Shown one piece after another: positions 42,567-50,378 of a DNA stretch of 64,000 bases. Where the stretch lies: positions 1 through 64,000 of the forward strand of contig JBBDUV010000112.1 of the NCBI GenBank assembly GCA_040903745.1, read 5' to 3'. The position numbers and the translations under genes were made by a program. The DNA is from M55B112 sp040903745. GTDB lineage: Bacteria > Bacteroidota > Bacteroidia > Bacteroidales > GCA-2748055. The notes under the pieces were generated by a model, which saw only the letters and a program-made list of their open reading frames with translations, had not been told where the DNA came from and did not search any database. Numbering within the stretch: the first letter of the stretch is position 1; every line of letters begins with the position of its first letter.

Positions 42567-42598
42567 AACTACTATTTTAAATAAAAAATAGTTTGATA

Positions 42599-42655
42599 CA
42601 AAGGTGTACCAATGGATGCTATGATGTGTTACACAACTATTATTATTAGTTACAT
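42599..42655 (-). promoter_or_regulatory. tandem-site promoter C (minus strand): ATGTAA, 15 bp, GTGTAA, 21 bp, ACACCTTTG
   Basis: Read on the minus strand: ATGTAA (42655-42650), then GTGTAA (42634-42629), exactly 21 bp apart, then 21 bp to ACACCTTTG (42607-42599). The outer flank CTGTGAATTATGTAACT is almost the same as in promoters A and B. It drives the lmo0937-type protein. Confidence 0.72.
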
Positions 42656-42704
42656 AATTCACAGATATATAACATGTAGAAAAATGGCTGTATACTTAAA
42701 TACT

Positions 42705-42771
42705 CTTCTTACAGGGACCACATCCATTCATCGCTCCGGTAATGGGGATGAGATCCAAAGGAGCCTGGAGG
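42705..42771 (+). pseudogene. duplicated fragment of the neighbouring alcohol dehydrogenase gene
   Basis: These 67 bp align without gaps to 43017-43083 inside the alcohol dehydrogenase gene, with about 8 differences (near 88% identity). In frame it reads LLTGTTSIHRSGNGDEIQRS against LLTGTTSIHYSGHGNEIQKS. The similarity stops at both ends. It is a partial tandem duplication left between promoter C and the intact gene. Confidence 0.75.
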
Positions 42772-42862
42772 TTATCGAATACCTTTTACTCAAGGAACGA
42801 TCTACTGATTGGAGACAGTGGTATAAAGCCATTAGCAATGTCTTTGTCCTGACTATCATTCA

Positions 42863-42897
42863 TTTGTTCCCTGCTTCATGAAAAAAGTCTATCTTTG
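42863..42897 (+). promoter_or_regulatory. promoter of the alcohol dehydrogenase gene
   Basis: -7 box TATCTTTG (42890-42897) fits TAnnTTTG; TTTG at 42863-42866 lies 23 bp upstream as -33 element. The ATG at 42912 follows 14 bp later, giving a very short leader. Confidence 0.45.
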
Positions 42898-42911
42898 AAA
42901 AAAAATTGTTT

Positions 42912-44087
42912 ATGGTATCTTCATTCCAGTTTTCATCATTGCCAAAAATAATTTTCGGTCCGGGTAAACGCACTGAATTACCAGCACTGGTAAAGAGTTA
43001 CGGATCAAAGATTCTTCTTCTTACAGGTACAACATCCATTCATTACTCCGGTCATGGGAATGAGATCCAAAAGAGCCTGGAGGAGAATGGAATCTCTATC
43101 CACCAGGAATCGATTGGCTCCGAGCCCTCCCCTAAAATGGTGGATGAAATCGCCGGCAAATACAAGGGCCGGGGCATCAAGGTGGTCGTTGCAGTAGGCG
43201 GCGGCAGCGTGATGGATGCTGGCAAGGCTGTTTCTGCCATGCTCGTTGTGGAGTACGGGGTGAAGCATTACCTGGAGGGGGTGGGAGATATGGAGCATCC
43301 CGGGAAGAAGATTCCCTTTATCGCCATGCCCACCACGTCAGGTACCGGCAGCGAAATGACCAAAAATGCGGTGCTTTCTGAGGTGGGGGTGCGGGGATTT
43401 AAAAAATCGCTTCGCCACGACAAATTCATTCCCGACGTGGCCATCATCGATCCGGAGATGATGCTGACCTGTCCGCCGAAACTAACAGCCACCTCCGGTA
43501 TGGATGCGTTCACGCAGTTGCTGGAGTCGTTTTTGAGCAAGCAGGCGAACCCGATGACCGATGCATTGGCCCTGCAGGGGTTGAAGATGGTGAAAAAGCA
43601 CCTGATCAGGGCGTTTCTTGAAGGTGAAAATAACCTGGAGGCCCGCTCGGGAATGGCGCTCGCTGCCATGTTTTCAGGGATTACTTTGGCGCATGCGGGA
43701 CTTGGACTGGTGCATGGTTTTGCCAGTCCCTTCGGTGCACACTGTAATATTGCCCATGGTACAGTCTGCGGAACACTGATGTCGACCGTCAATTCTATGA
43801 CAATCGATAAGATCCTCGAGGATAAAAAGAGTGTCGCCTATTCAAAATACCTGATCGTGAGTAAAATATTTTCCGATTTCAAATACAAGGAGTCGAAGGA
43901 GTACCTGCTTGCCTTTAAAGATAAGCTGGAAAATATATCAAGGGTGCTGGAGATTCCTTCACTCGACCACGGGGTTGTAACAGATGAGATGATTACGAAA
44001 ATTGTTGATGAGGCTTCACATAAACACCATCCGGTAACATTTACCGATAAGGAGCTTGAGGCAATGATCAGGAAACGGATCGCATAA
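42912..44087 (+). CDS. iron-containing alcohol dehydrogenase
   Basis: A 391-residue group III (Fe-ADH) dehydrogenase. The Rossmann part shows LPKIIFGPGKRTELP, then VVAVGGGSVMDAGKAVSAML (NAD loop) and PTTSGTGSEMTKNAVLSE. Metal-binding residues are in PDVAIIDPEMML (Asp), GMDAFTQLLESFLSK (His replaced by Gln in the usual DAxxHAxE motif) and LGLVHGFASPFGAHCNIAHG (His). The Gln in place of the first metal His is notable and may change the metal or activity. Substrate unknown: many relatives act on short aldehydes, butanol or 1,3-propanediol. The ATG at 42912 is preferred over TTG 42906. Confidence 0.87.
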   Translation: MVSSFQFSSLPKIIFGPGKRTELPALVKSYGSKILLLTGTTSIHYSGHGNEIQKSLEENGISIHQESIGSEPSPKMVDEIAGKYKGRGIKVVVAVGGGSVMDAGKAVSAMLVVEYGVKHYLEGVGDMEHPGKKIPFIAMPTTSGTGSEMTKNAVLSEVGVRGFKKSLRHDKFIPDVAIIDPEMMLTCPPKLTATSGMDAFTQLLESFLSKQANPMTDALALQGLKMVKKHLIRAFLEGENNLEARSGMALAAMFSGITLAHAGLGLVHGFASPFGAHCNIAHGTVCGTLMSTVNSMTIDKILEDKKSVAYSKYLIVSKIFSDFKYKESKEYLLAFKDKLENISRVLEIPSLDHGVVTDEMITKIVDEASHKHHPVTFTDKELEAMIRKRIA

Positions 44088-44110
44088 AGCAAACGAGCGA
44101 ATCATATCTG

Positions 44111-44695
44111 TTAATCCAATTTTCCCAGTTCTATTCCGGTGTTGGAGATAAATAGCTTTACCGCTATTGCCAGCAAGATGATACCGAAAAACTTCTTGAT
44201 GATATGGAGTCCGCTGGGTCCCAGAATTCTTTCAAACCAGGTGGTTAATCTCAGCACCAGAAAGACAACCACCATATTAAGCGTCAGGGCGATCAATATA
44301 TTTGTAACATGATATTCGGCCCTGAGTGAGAGCAGCGAGGTGATGGAACCGGCTCCGGCGATCAGGGGAAAGGCTATCGGTACAATAGCACTGCTGTTGC
44401 CCGGTTCGTTTTTGAACAGTTCAACACCAAGGATCATCTCCATCCCGATGAGAAGGAGTACAAATGAACCGGCAATGGCAAATGAGGAGATATCGACTCC
44501 GAAGATACTTAATAATGGCTCTCCTATAAAGAGGAAAAGCAGCATAATGCCAAAAGCAACCAACGTTGTTTTGGCTGCCGGAATGGTGTCAACTTTTGCT
44601 TTAATACTTAAGATAACCGGGATGGAACCGAAGATATCAATAATAGCAAACAGAACCATAAAGGTGGCAATGATCTCTAAAAAGTCAATGTGCAT
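44111..44695 (-). CDS. MarC-family integral membrane protein
   Basis: A 194-residue protein with six membrane helices. Family features: FMVLFAIIDIFGSIPVILSI at the N-terminus, FVLLLIGMEMILGVELF, and VPIAFPLIAGAGSITSLLSL, the conserved loop of UPF0056/MarC. Despite the name, MarC has no shown role in antibiotic resistance; it is thought to be a transporter. It is convergent to the alcohol dehydrogenase, 23 bp apart. Confidence 0.88.
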   Translation of the reverse strand: MHIDFLEIIATFMVLFAIIDIFGSIPVILSIKAKVDTIPAAKTTLVAFGIMLLFLFIGEPLLSIFGVDISSFAIAGSFVLLLIGMEMILGVELFKNEPGNSSAIVPIAFPLIAGAGSITSLLSLRAEYHVTNILIALTLNMVVVFLVLRLTTWFERILGPSGLHIIKKFFGIILLAIAVKLFISNTGIELGKLD

Positions 44696-44827
44696 GGGGC
44701 TGATTTTTCTTGTAAAAATAGCATCTTCTGTTGTGAATTATGCTACAAAAAGAGAATCATTTTACAATTTCACTGCCTAATCATCTATTTTTGGTCATGA
44801 GAAAATTGCAGTTGCCCCAGATAGAAA

Positions 44828-45427
44828 TTATCCTTTCGTTTTGATCGTACAGCCGATGGCTTTTACCTGCTCCGGATTTACCCTGGTTCCGGTCTCCAGG
44901 GAACGAATGGCCTGATCCACATACCTTTCGGATACCCCTTTTGCATCCATGGCATTGTCATCGATTGCACCGATAAAGGCCACCTTAAACTTCCCTTTCT
45001 CATTTTTCAGCAGGTAGACATGGGGAGTACGGGTGGCGCCATACGCCTTGTAGATCTCCTGAGATTCATCTTTCAGGTAGGGGAAGGGGAAACTCTTCTC
45101 CTCTGCCCGCTGCTTCATTTTCTCAAACGTATCGTCGGGTGATATTTCGTCATCGTTTGGATTGATCGCAACCACCGGATAACCGGCTGATGCATAATTT
45201 TTATGTAAAGCAATGATCCTGTCCTCATAAGCCACTGCAAAGGGACACGGATTGCAGGTGAAAATAACGATCACCCCTTTCTGGTCTTTGTAATCTGATA
45301 GGCTGACCATCTTTGAGTCGACGTTTTTTAGGGTGAATGGAACCGCATCGTCACCTGGACTCAGCTGTGCTTCAAGGCCAGTGGAAAGGCCCAATAAAAC
45401 TGTTGTAAGTAAAATTAATCTTCTCAT
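44828..45427 (-). CDS. exported thioredoxin-fold (AhpC/TSA-like) protein
   Basis: A 199-residue protein with signal RLILLTTVLLGLSTGLEAQ and a peroxiredoxin-like thioredoxin fold: AVPFTLKNVDSKMVSLSDYK, then IVIFTCNPCPFAVAYEDRI with a CxxC pair (CNPC) and the cis-Pro region YGATRTPHVYLL. The C-terminus has an isolated Cys (VKAIGCTIKTKG). It is a paralogue of the cytoplasmic protein at 46307-46888, which shares TCNxCP, RTPHxY and IGCxxK. The function is probably thiol-disulfide exchange outside the inner membrane; peroxidase activity is not evident. Confidence 0.8.
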   Translation of the reverse strand: MRRLILLTTVLLGLSTGLEAQLSPGDDAVPFTLKNVDSKMVSLSDYKDQKGVIVIFTCNPCPFAVAYEDRIIALHKNYASAGYPVVAINPNDDEISPDDTFEKMKQRAEEKSFPFPYLKDESQEIYKAYGATRTPHVYLLKNEKGKFKVAFIGAIDDNAMDAKGVSERYVDQAIRSLETGTRVNPEQVKAIGCTIKTKG

Positions 45428-45569
45428 GGCACTTTTGTTTTTAAGTTAAAATCCAAATGATATTTTTAATAAACAAGGTTTTATCCGGTCCTGCCGGTTT
45501 TTTTTTTGTTGTTGTTGTTCAGGGATTGCATTCCATATTTACGGATTATTCTGTTTAAAAAACATATTA

Positions 45570-46052
45570 TTATAAATCAGCAAAAAATGGGTCTACTGCT
45601 TCAAAAAGCTCTTCCCTGGAAACCTCCCCAGGAATAAATTTCCTGTTTGCCCCTTTAAAAATCAACGTGGCAGGTATCGCTCCAGACCAATCGCTATCCA
45701 CAATGGAGATCCAGCTATTGTAGTCCATCTCGGTCATATTCATCACGGGGGCCGTTAACTTTTTCTCTTCAACAAACGGGATCACCCTTTGCTCCAGTTG
45801 GTTGGGGAAATCCAGGTTTACCAAAACCACCTTCAGTTTGTTATCAGAAAGCATCCTGTGTAAAGATTCAAAATATTCGATCTCAGCCACGCAGGGTGAA
45901 CACCAGGTTGCCCAGAAATTCAAAACATAGACAGTGTCGTTACTATGGTTTAGCAGCTTAATCAGTTCGCCCCGGTCAATACTCCCCACCTTTTGTCCGA
46001 AGGAGGCGGTCAATGCAAACAATAATATAGCAACAATAAGGCTATGTTTCAT
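45570..46052 (-). CDS. TlpA/ResA-like periplasmic thioredoxin
   Basis: A 160-residue protein with signal SLIVAILLFALTASFGQ and a thioredoxin domain: VYVLNFWATWCSPCVAEIEY with the redox pair WCSPC, then VVLVNLDFPNQLE and the cis-Pro strand SGAIPATLIFKG. It is the ResA/TlpA type, likely a periplasmic or membrane-side reductant, for example for cytochrome maturation. It is on the same strand as the exported AhpC-like protein but 142 bp upstream of it. Confidence 0.87.
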   Translation of the reverse strand: MKHSLIVAILLFALTASFGQKVGSIDRGELIKLLNHSNDTVYVLNFWATWCSPCVAEIEYFESLHRMLSDNKLKVVLVNLDFPNQLEQRVIPFVEEKKLTAPVMNMTEMDYNSWISIVDSDWSGAIPATLIFKGANRKFIPGEVSREELFEAVDPFFADL

Positions 46053-46306
46053 ACACGGGTAACGCTTTCAAGAGGATATTTGTTTATTCAAAGCGAGATA
46101 AATAATGTTTTTCATAAATTCTTAAACAAATTGGATGCCGTATTTGTAATAACAGTAGAACCTGGGAATTAGAGATGCTTTATTTTCTGCATAATGGCAT
46201 TGTTGTGCATAGGATTGCCTCTCAGACTTAAAAAGGTGTGCTCGCATATTATGTTGTACACCCAATACCAGGCAGTACCAAAAGTATAATCAAAAAAACA
46301 GAAATT

Positions 46307-46888
46307 ATGGCATTTACATTAGAAATTGGACAGAAGGCTCCCGATTTTAATCTTCCGGCAACAGACGGGAAAAATTATTCACTCAGCAGTTTTGACGACT
46401 CAAAATATCTGGTAATCTTTTTTACCTGTAACCATTGTCCCTATGTAATAGGTTCGGACGAAGTTACACGGGCAACTGCAGAAAAATTTGCCCCCAGGGG
46501 TGTGAAATTTGTTGGCATCAACTCCAACAGCAAGCACACCTATGCAGAGGATGATTTCGATCATATGGTTGCCCGAATGGAGGAGCACAAGTTTCCATGG
46601 GTCTACCTGTACGATAAAACCCAGGAGATTGCTATGGCCTATGGTGCATTGAGGACACCACATTTTTATGTTTTTGATGAAAACCGTGAACTTGTATATA
46701 CCGGCAGGGCGGTCGACAACCCGAGGGATGCATCGCATATTACGGTCAATGAGTTGCAAACGGTGCTCGACGAGCTGACATCCGGCAACAAGCCGTCAAT
46801 CAGCAAGACCAATCCAATTGGATGCAACGTAAAATGGGAAGGGAAGGACAAACACTGGATGCCTGCAGATGCATGTGATCTGGTATGA
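46307..46888 (+). CDS. thioredoxin-fold protein (AhpC/TSA-like, cytoplasmic)
   Basis: A 193-residue protein without signal peptide: MAFTLEIGQKAPDFNLPATD, then LVIFFTCNHCPYVIGSDEV with a CNHC redox pair, YGALRTPHFYVFDENREL and the C-terminal IGCNVKWEGKDKHW. This subgroup is annotated as thioredoxin-family or DUF899-like/AhpC-TSA and has no defined substrate. An open stretch upstream from 46238 is ignored because homologous sequence begins at MAFTLEIG. It lies back to back with TlpA and ends 25 bp before the convergent sigma factor gene. Confidence 0.83.
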   Translation: MAFTLEIGQKAPDFNLPATDGKNYSLSSFDDSKYLVIFFTCNHCPYVIGSDEVTRATAEKFAPRGVKFVGINSNSKHTYAEDDFDHMVARMEEHKFPWVYLYDKTQEIAMAYGALRTPHFYVFDENRELVYTGRAVDNPRDASHITVNELQTVLDELTSGNKPSISKTNPIGCNVKWEGKDKHWMPADACDLV

Positions 46889-46912
46889 TGTATGCAGTCA
46901 GCCAGGTCTTTT

Positions 46913-47440
46913 TTACGATCCAATAATACCATAAGTCTTTTTTAGCTTTTCTTTTGCCAGGTGAATGCGGCTCTTTACCGTGCCGATAGGTGTTCCGGTC
47001 ATATGCGCGATCTCCCGGTAGGTATAGCCTGCCAGAAACAGTATAATTGGTTTGGCATAAATTGCAGGAAGTTGTCTGATCTTCTCTTTCAGCTCTTTTC
47101 TTTCAAAGATCCGGTCGGGATGGGAAAATTCTGGTAAGGGGGCAGCCGATATTTGAACCTCCTGGTCTGCCCTGTTTGATTTGATATTCTTGTGATGACC
47201 ACTCCGTAGGTTATTGATATGGGTATTTTTGAGAATGGTAAATAACCATGCATTCTTGTGCTCATCATATTTCAGGCGGGAAATATTTTTCAGGGCCTTG
47301 TAGCTTGTCTCCTGGACGAGATCCCTTGCATCTTCACGGTCTTCAGTAAGCTGCAGAGCATAATAATATAGCTGATCATTTGCCCTGATCAGGCTACCAG
47401 AGAATCGTTCTTTTCTGGCGGTTCTGTTGATTGTTTTCAT
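46913..47440 (-). CDS. ECF-type RNA polymerase sigma factor
   Basis: A 175-residue sigma-70 family factor with only regions 2 and 4. Region 2: LTEDREDARDLVQETSYKAL and NAWLFTILKNTHINNL. Region 4: IILFLAGYTYREIAHMTGTP, then IGTVKSRIHLAKEKLKKTYG, the helix-turn-helix for the -35 element. No anti-sigma gene lies next to it. An inverted repeat (47487-47503) lies 47 bp upstream of its start and could be an operator. The regulon cannot be predicted. Confidence 0.9.
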   Translation of the reverse strand: MKTINRTARKERFSGSLIRANDQLYYYALQLTEDREDARDLVQETSYKALKNISRLKYDEHKNAWLFTILKNTHINNLRSGHHKNIKSNRADQEVQISAAPLPEFSHPDRIFERKELKEKIRQLPAIYAKPIILFLAGYTYREIAHMTGTPIGTVKSRIHLAKEKLKKTYGIIGS

Positions 47441-47486
47441 TGTGTTACCGTTTTTCAGTGACTCGTCGAATTTGAAAGACTTAAAT

Positions 47487-47503
47487 ACTTACTTTTGGTA
47501 AGT
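47487..47503. repeat. inverted repeat ACTTAC-N5-GTAAGT upstream of the sigma factor gene
   Basis: Perfect 6-bp arms with a TTTTG centre, 47 bp upstream of the sigma factor start. On the plus strand the centre also makes TACTTTTG, a -7 box, so it might overlap a plus-strand promoter towards the DUF1080 gene, about 215 bp away. The rest of 47504-47711 shows no gene. Confidence 0.35.
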
Positions 47504-47711
47504 TACGAAATATAATAAAGCAATTCAAGTCCCCGAATCAGGTTACTCATTCCCCAATAGCTATTGTCAAAATAATTTGGAACTGCACACCGACTCATTC
47601 ATGTGAAATACGGCAATTTTTACGAACTAGAACGAAAAATTTGATTTTTCCCGATTTAATTCTGAAATTTAGCAACTTGAAAGAATTTTTTAAACCCTAA
47701 AAACCATAAAA

Positions 47712-48527
47712 ATGAAAAAAATTACAAATCTGTTTCATGTTCTTGCAAATGTCTTGTTTTCAGTCATTGTAATGGTATCCTGTAATACAGGTGCTAAGTC
47801 AGATGATTCCTCGGATAAGAAATCGGCCGATGCTAAGGAAAAAGAGCTGGTTGCGCCGAATACATTGTCGGAGGAGGAGGCTGAGCAGGGCTTCGTGCTG
47901 TTGTTTGACGGTGAGAATACCGAGGGATGGCGCGGCTATTTGAAGGATCATTTTCCTGCAGCCTGGGTTATTGAAGATGGATCACTGAAATGCATTGGAT
48001 CGGGCAGGGGTGAAGCCGGTGCAGCAGATGGAGGTGATATTATTTATGACAAGATGTTTTCAAATTTTCACCTCAAGCTGGAGTGGAAAATTTCCCAAGG
48101 AGGTAATTCGGGAATCTTTTATCTCGGACAGGAGGATCCAAAATACCCAACCATTTGGAGAACAGCTCCTGAAATGCAGGTGCTCGATAATGAAGCACAT
48201 CCCGATGCCATGTTGGGGGAAGATGGAAACAGAAAGGCCGGGTCGTTGTATGACCTGATCCCGGCAAAACCTCAGAATGCAAAGCCTGCAGGCGAATGGA
48301 ACTCAGTGGAAATCATTGTTTACAAAGGTACAGTGGTTCATAAGCAGAATGGTGCAAATGTTTTGGAGTATCATCTCTGGACCCCCGAATGGGAGGAGTT
48401 GGTTGCAGATTCCAAGTTCCCCGGACTAAATGAGGACTGGGCCAATGTTGCCAAGGAGGGATATATCGGTTTGCAGGATCACGGCGATGATGTCTGGTTT
48501 CGCAGTATCAAGATCAGGGAACTTTAG
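47712..48527 (+). CDS. DUF1080 lipoprotein (3-keto-disaccharide hydrolase type)
   Basis: A 271-residue lipoprotein: VLANVLFSVIVMVSC signal with the Cys near residue 24, an acidic/basic linker, then a DUF1080 domain (about 60-271) with a concanavalin-like beta sandwich: GFVLLFDGENTEGWRGYLKD, FHLKLEWKISQGGNSGIFYL, APEMQVLDNEAHPDA and GYIGLQDHGDDVWFRSIKIR. Family members are linked to sugar oxidation pathways (3-keto sugars) with Gfo/Idh oxidoreductases; a remnant of such an oxidoreductase lies at 50379. The leader ACCCTAAAAACCATAAAA is typical of the phylum. Confidence 0.87.
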   Translation: MKKITNLFHVLANVLFSVIVMVSCNTGAKSDDSSDKKSADAKEKELVAPNTLSEEEAEQGFVLLFDGENTEGWRGYLKDHFPAAWVIEDGSLKCIGSGRGEAGAADGGDIIYDKMFSNFHLKLEWKISQGGNSGIFYLGQEDPKYPTIWRTAPEMQVLDNEAHPDAMLGEDGNRKAGSLYDLIPAKPQNAKPAGEWNSVEIIVYKGTVVHKQNGANVLEYHLWTPEWEELVADSKFPGLNEDWANVAKEGYIGLQDHGDDVWFRSIKIREL

Positions 48528-48560
48528 AAGTGCCTGGCCATAAAGTCTTATTGTAATAAA

Positions 48561-48588
48561 GGCAGGTTCATAAGAATCTGCCTTTTTT
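48561..48588 (+). terminator. terminator of the DUF1080 gene
   Basis: GGCAG-G-TTC-ATAA-GAA-T-CTGCC followed by T6, 34 bp after the stop codon. Confidence 0.85.
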
Positions 48589-48677
48589 AGGCGCATCTGG
48601 AGCGGATGGTAGCCAACAAGCGAGGGGGATGCTCCCTTTCCAACGGTTTGCGATGGTTGAATGTTAAGGACGCTCGA

Positions 48678-49646
48678 TTACTCTACCTTTGTTTTCTGAT
48701 AACTTTCAATATTCTGTGCAATCTTCTGAATCAATAGCTCCCTGGCCTCTTTTGAAGCCCATCCCATATGGGGGGTGATGATCAGTTTCTCCATGTCGTA
48801 GACCTTTAAAAGCGGATTATCGGGTTGGATCGGTTCATGTTCGTGCACGTCGAGACCAACGCCTCCCAAAATATTGTCGTTCAATGCCCTGGCAAGATCC
48901 GCTTCTTTTACAATACCTCCGCGACCGAGGTTGAGTAGGATGGCACACGGACGCATCAGTTTCATCTTCTCATAGTTTATAAGCCCCCTGGTATTTTCAT
49001 TTAACGGCGCATGGATCGATACCACATCTGAGTTCTTGAGCAGATCGTCTAGCTCAAAACGTTTGAAGTTGATGTTATTGTTTCTGCCGGTGGTTGAGTA
49101 AAAAACCACCTCCATTCCAAATGACTCTGCAATTCTGGCCACCTGCCGGCCAATGGTCCCCAGTCCGATGATCCCCATCCGTTTTCCCCTGAGTTCCCAG
49201 AAGGGCTCTCCATGGTGGGTAAAGGAGTCGCTCTTGGCATACGCCCCGCTCTTCACATAATGGTCATAATAAAACGGCCTGTTTACAAGGTGAAGCAGCA
49301 TGGTAAAAGTGAGTTGTGCCACGGAATCGGTCGAATAATTCAACACATTTTTTACCTGGACCCCTTTTAGAGATGCATGTTCAAGATCGATGTTGTTCAT
49401 GCCTGTGGCGGCAACACAGATCAGTTTAAGATCTGGAAGCTGATCCATCATTGCAGCGGGGATTTCAACTTTGTTGGTAATGACGATCTCTTTCCCCATG
49501 CAGCGTTCAACAACCTGTTCCGGAGCTGTTTTTTCAAAAAGATCAATCTTTCCAAGTTTCTTAATGTATTTCATGCTATCGACAGTGCCCACTGTCGATA
49601 CATCCAGGAATACCATTTCATCTGTCATGCCAGGTTGAATTTGCAT
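48678..49646 (-). CDS. D-2-hydroxyacid dehydrogenase
   Basis: A 322-residue NAD(P)-dependent dehydrogenase of the D-isomer-specific 2-hydroxyacid family. NAD site: MGIIGLGTIGRQVARIAESF. Catalytic residues: Arg in LNLGRGGIVKEADLA, Glu in GLDVHEHEPIQPDNPL and His in IITPHMGWASKEA. The N-terminal half is the substrate domain. The most similar named groups are glycerate/hydroxypyruvate reductases, but the substrate is not fixed by these motifs. Start: ATG 49646, or ATG 49616 (MVFLDVSTVG), which fits the family N-terminus better. Confidence 0.88.
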   Translation of the reverse strand: MQIQPGMTDEMVFLDVSTVGTVDSMKYIKKLGKIDLFEKTAPEQVVERCMGKEIVITNKVEIPAAMMDQLPDLKLICVAATGMNNIDLEHASLKGVQVKNVLNYSTDSVAQLTFTMLLHLVNRPFYYDHYVKSGAYAKSDSFTHHGEPFWELRGKRMGIIGLGTIGRQVARIAESFGMEVVFYSTTGRNNNINFKRFELDDLLKNSDVVSIHAPLNENTRGLINYEKMKLMRPCAILLNLGRGGIVKEADLARALNDNILGGVGLDVHEHEPIQPDNPLLKVYDMEKLIITPHMGWASKEARELLIQKIAQNIESYQKTKVE

Positions 49647-49727
49647 TGCTTCATTAAAATATTGATTATGTCAGTAAAAACACATGAAGCGTCTTTTGGT
49701 TCGATGATATTTGTTGTTAATGACTAC

Positions 49728-49757
49728 AAAAAAAAAGCGCCTGAAGAGGCGCCTTTT
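49728..49757 (-). terminator. terminator of the FMN-binding-type lipoprotein gene
   Basis: GCGCCT and AGGCGC around a 4-nt loop; on the minus strand it is followed by T9 (A-run at 49728-49736). It lies 29 bp beyond the minus-strand stop codon. Confidence 0.85.
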
Positions 49758-49780
49758 CTGTTTCTTTTGTTGAATAAATA

Positions 49781-50236
49781 CTATTCCTCTTCAACCGGTT
49801 GTGGAATAACAACATTTGTAGGTTGACCCTCAACAGCAGCTTCCAATGCAGCCTCCATCAAAATATTGGCATTTTCCGACGAACCAGTAGCTCCAGTAAC
49901 TGCATCTATGAATACGTAATCTGGAACAATTTCAGTATTCGCAATGGCAGCTTCAATTGCAGGACAATAAGTCTCAGGATTTGTTATGCCTTTAATTTTT
50001 AGCATGTTAGCGTTGTATGCGCTGTCCTCTGACTTGCGGTTTCCGTCTGCATCAAGATAATCGAAATCAACATCACTAATTACGTCCTCTGTTAGTGTGA
50101 ATTCCACAAATGCATTCCATCCGTGTCCGTCAAGCTCGTTGTAAGTGGCTGAATAATTGCCATCTACATAAGTTTGTTTATCGCACGCTGTTATAGCAAA
50201 AACCATAGCAGCTAAAATTAAGAGAGTTTTTTTCAT
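49781..50236 (-). CDS. FMN-binding-domain lipoprotein
   Basis: A 151-residue lipoprotein: LLILAAMVFAITAC signal with the Cys at about residue 18. The mature part resembles the FMN_bind domain (as in NqrC/RnfG and cAD1 pheromone precursors): DGNYSATYNELDGHGWNAFV, and near the end FIDAVTGATGSSENANILME, like the motif D-x-(S/T)-G-A-T-x-(S/T) where ApbE attaches FMN to a Thr/Ser. It may be a small extracytoplasmic flavoprotein in electron transfer. No ApbE gene is in the window. Confidence 0.7.
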   Translation of the reverse strand: MKKTLLILAAMVFAITACDKQTYVDGNYSATYNELDGHGWNAFVEFTLTEDVISDVDFDYLDADGNRKSEDSAYNANMLKIKGITNPETYCPAIEAAIANTEIVPDYVFIDAVTGATGSSENANILMEAALEAAVEGQPTNVVIPQPVEEE

Positions 50237-50378
50237 GTTTTAGGTATATTTAATTATGTACATATCTGCGAAGATAAATATTTTTGTTACAAAAATGAAA
50301 AAAAGTTGAAAGTTTATGAGCTTAATACGTCTCCTGATTCATATTTTGTTTATATGACCGAAGGCAAATTTTTCCCGA

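Noticed and set aside
42567..42662. N-terminal extension of the lmo0937-type protein to 80 residues
   Set aside because: The extra 32 codons cover the -7 box and both tandem half-sites of promoter C and have no family resemblance; ATG 42566 gives the usual 48-residue protein.
42612..42881. An 89-codon open frame on the plus strand
   Set aside because: Its middle is the duplicated dehydrogenase fragment and its start lies over promoter C on the other strand; no start signals or family support.
45485..45515. CCGG-TCCTG-CCGG hairpin with T-run as a terminator
   Set aside because: The T-run is on the plus strand, where no gene ends nearby; the stem is only 4 bp.
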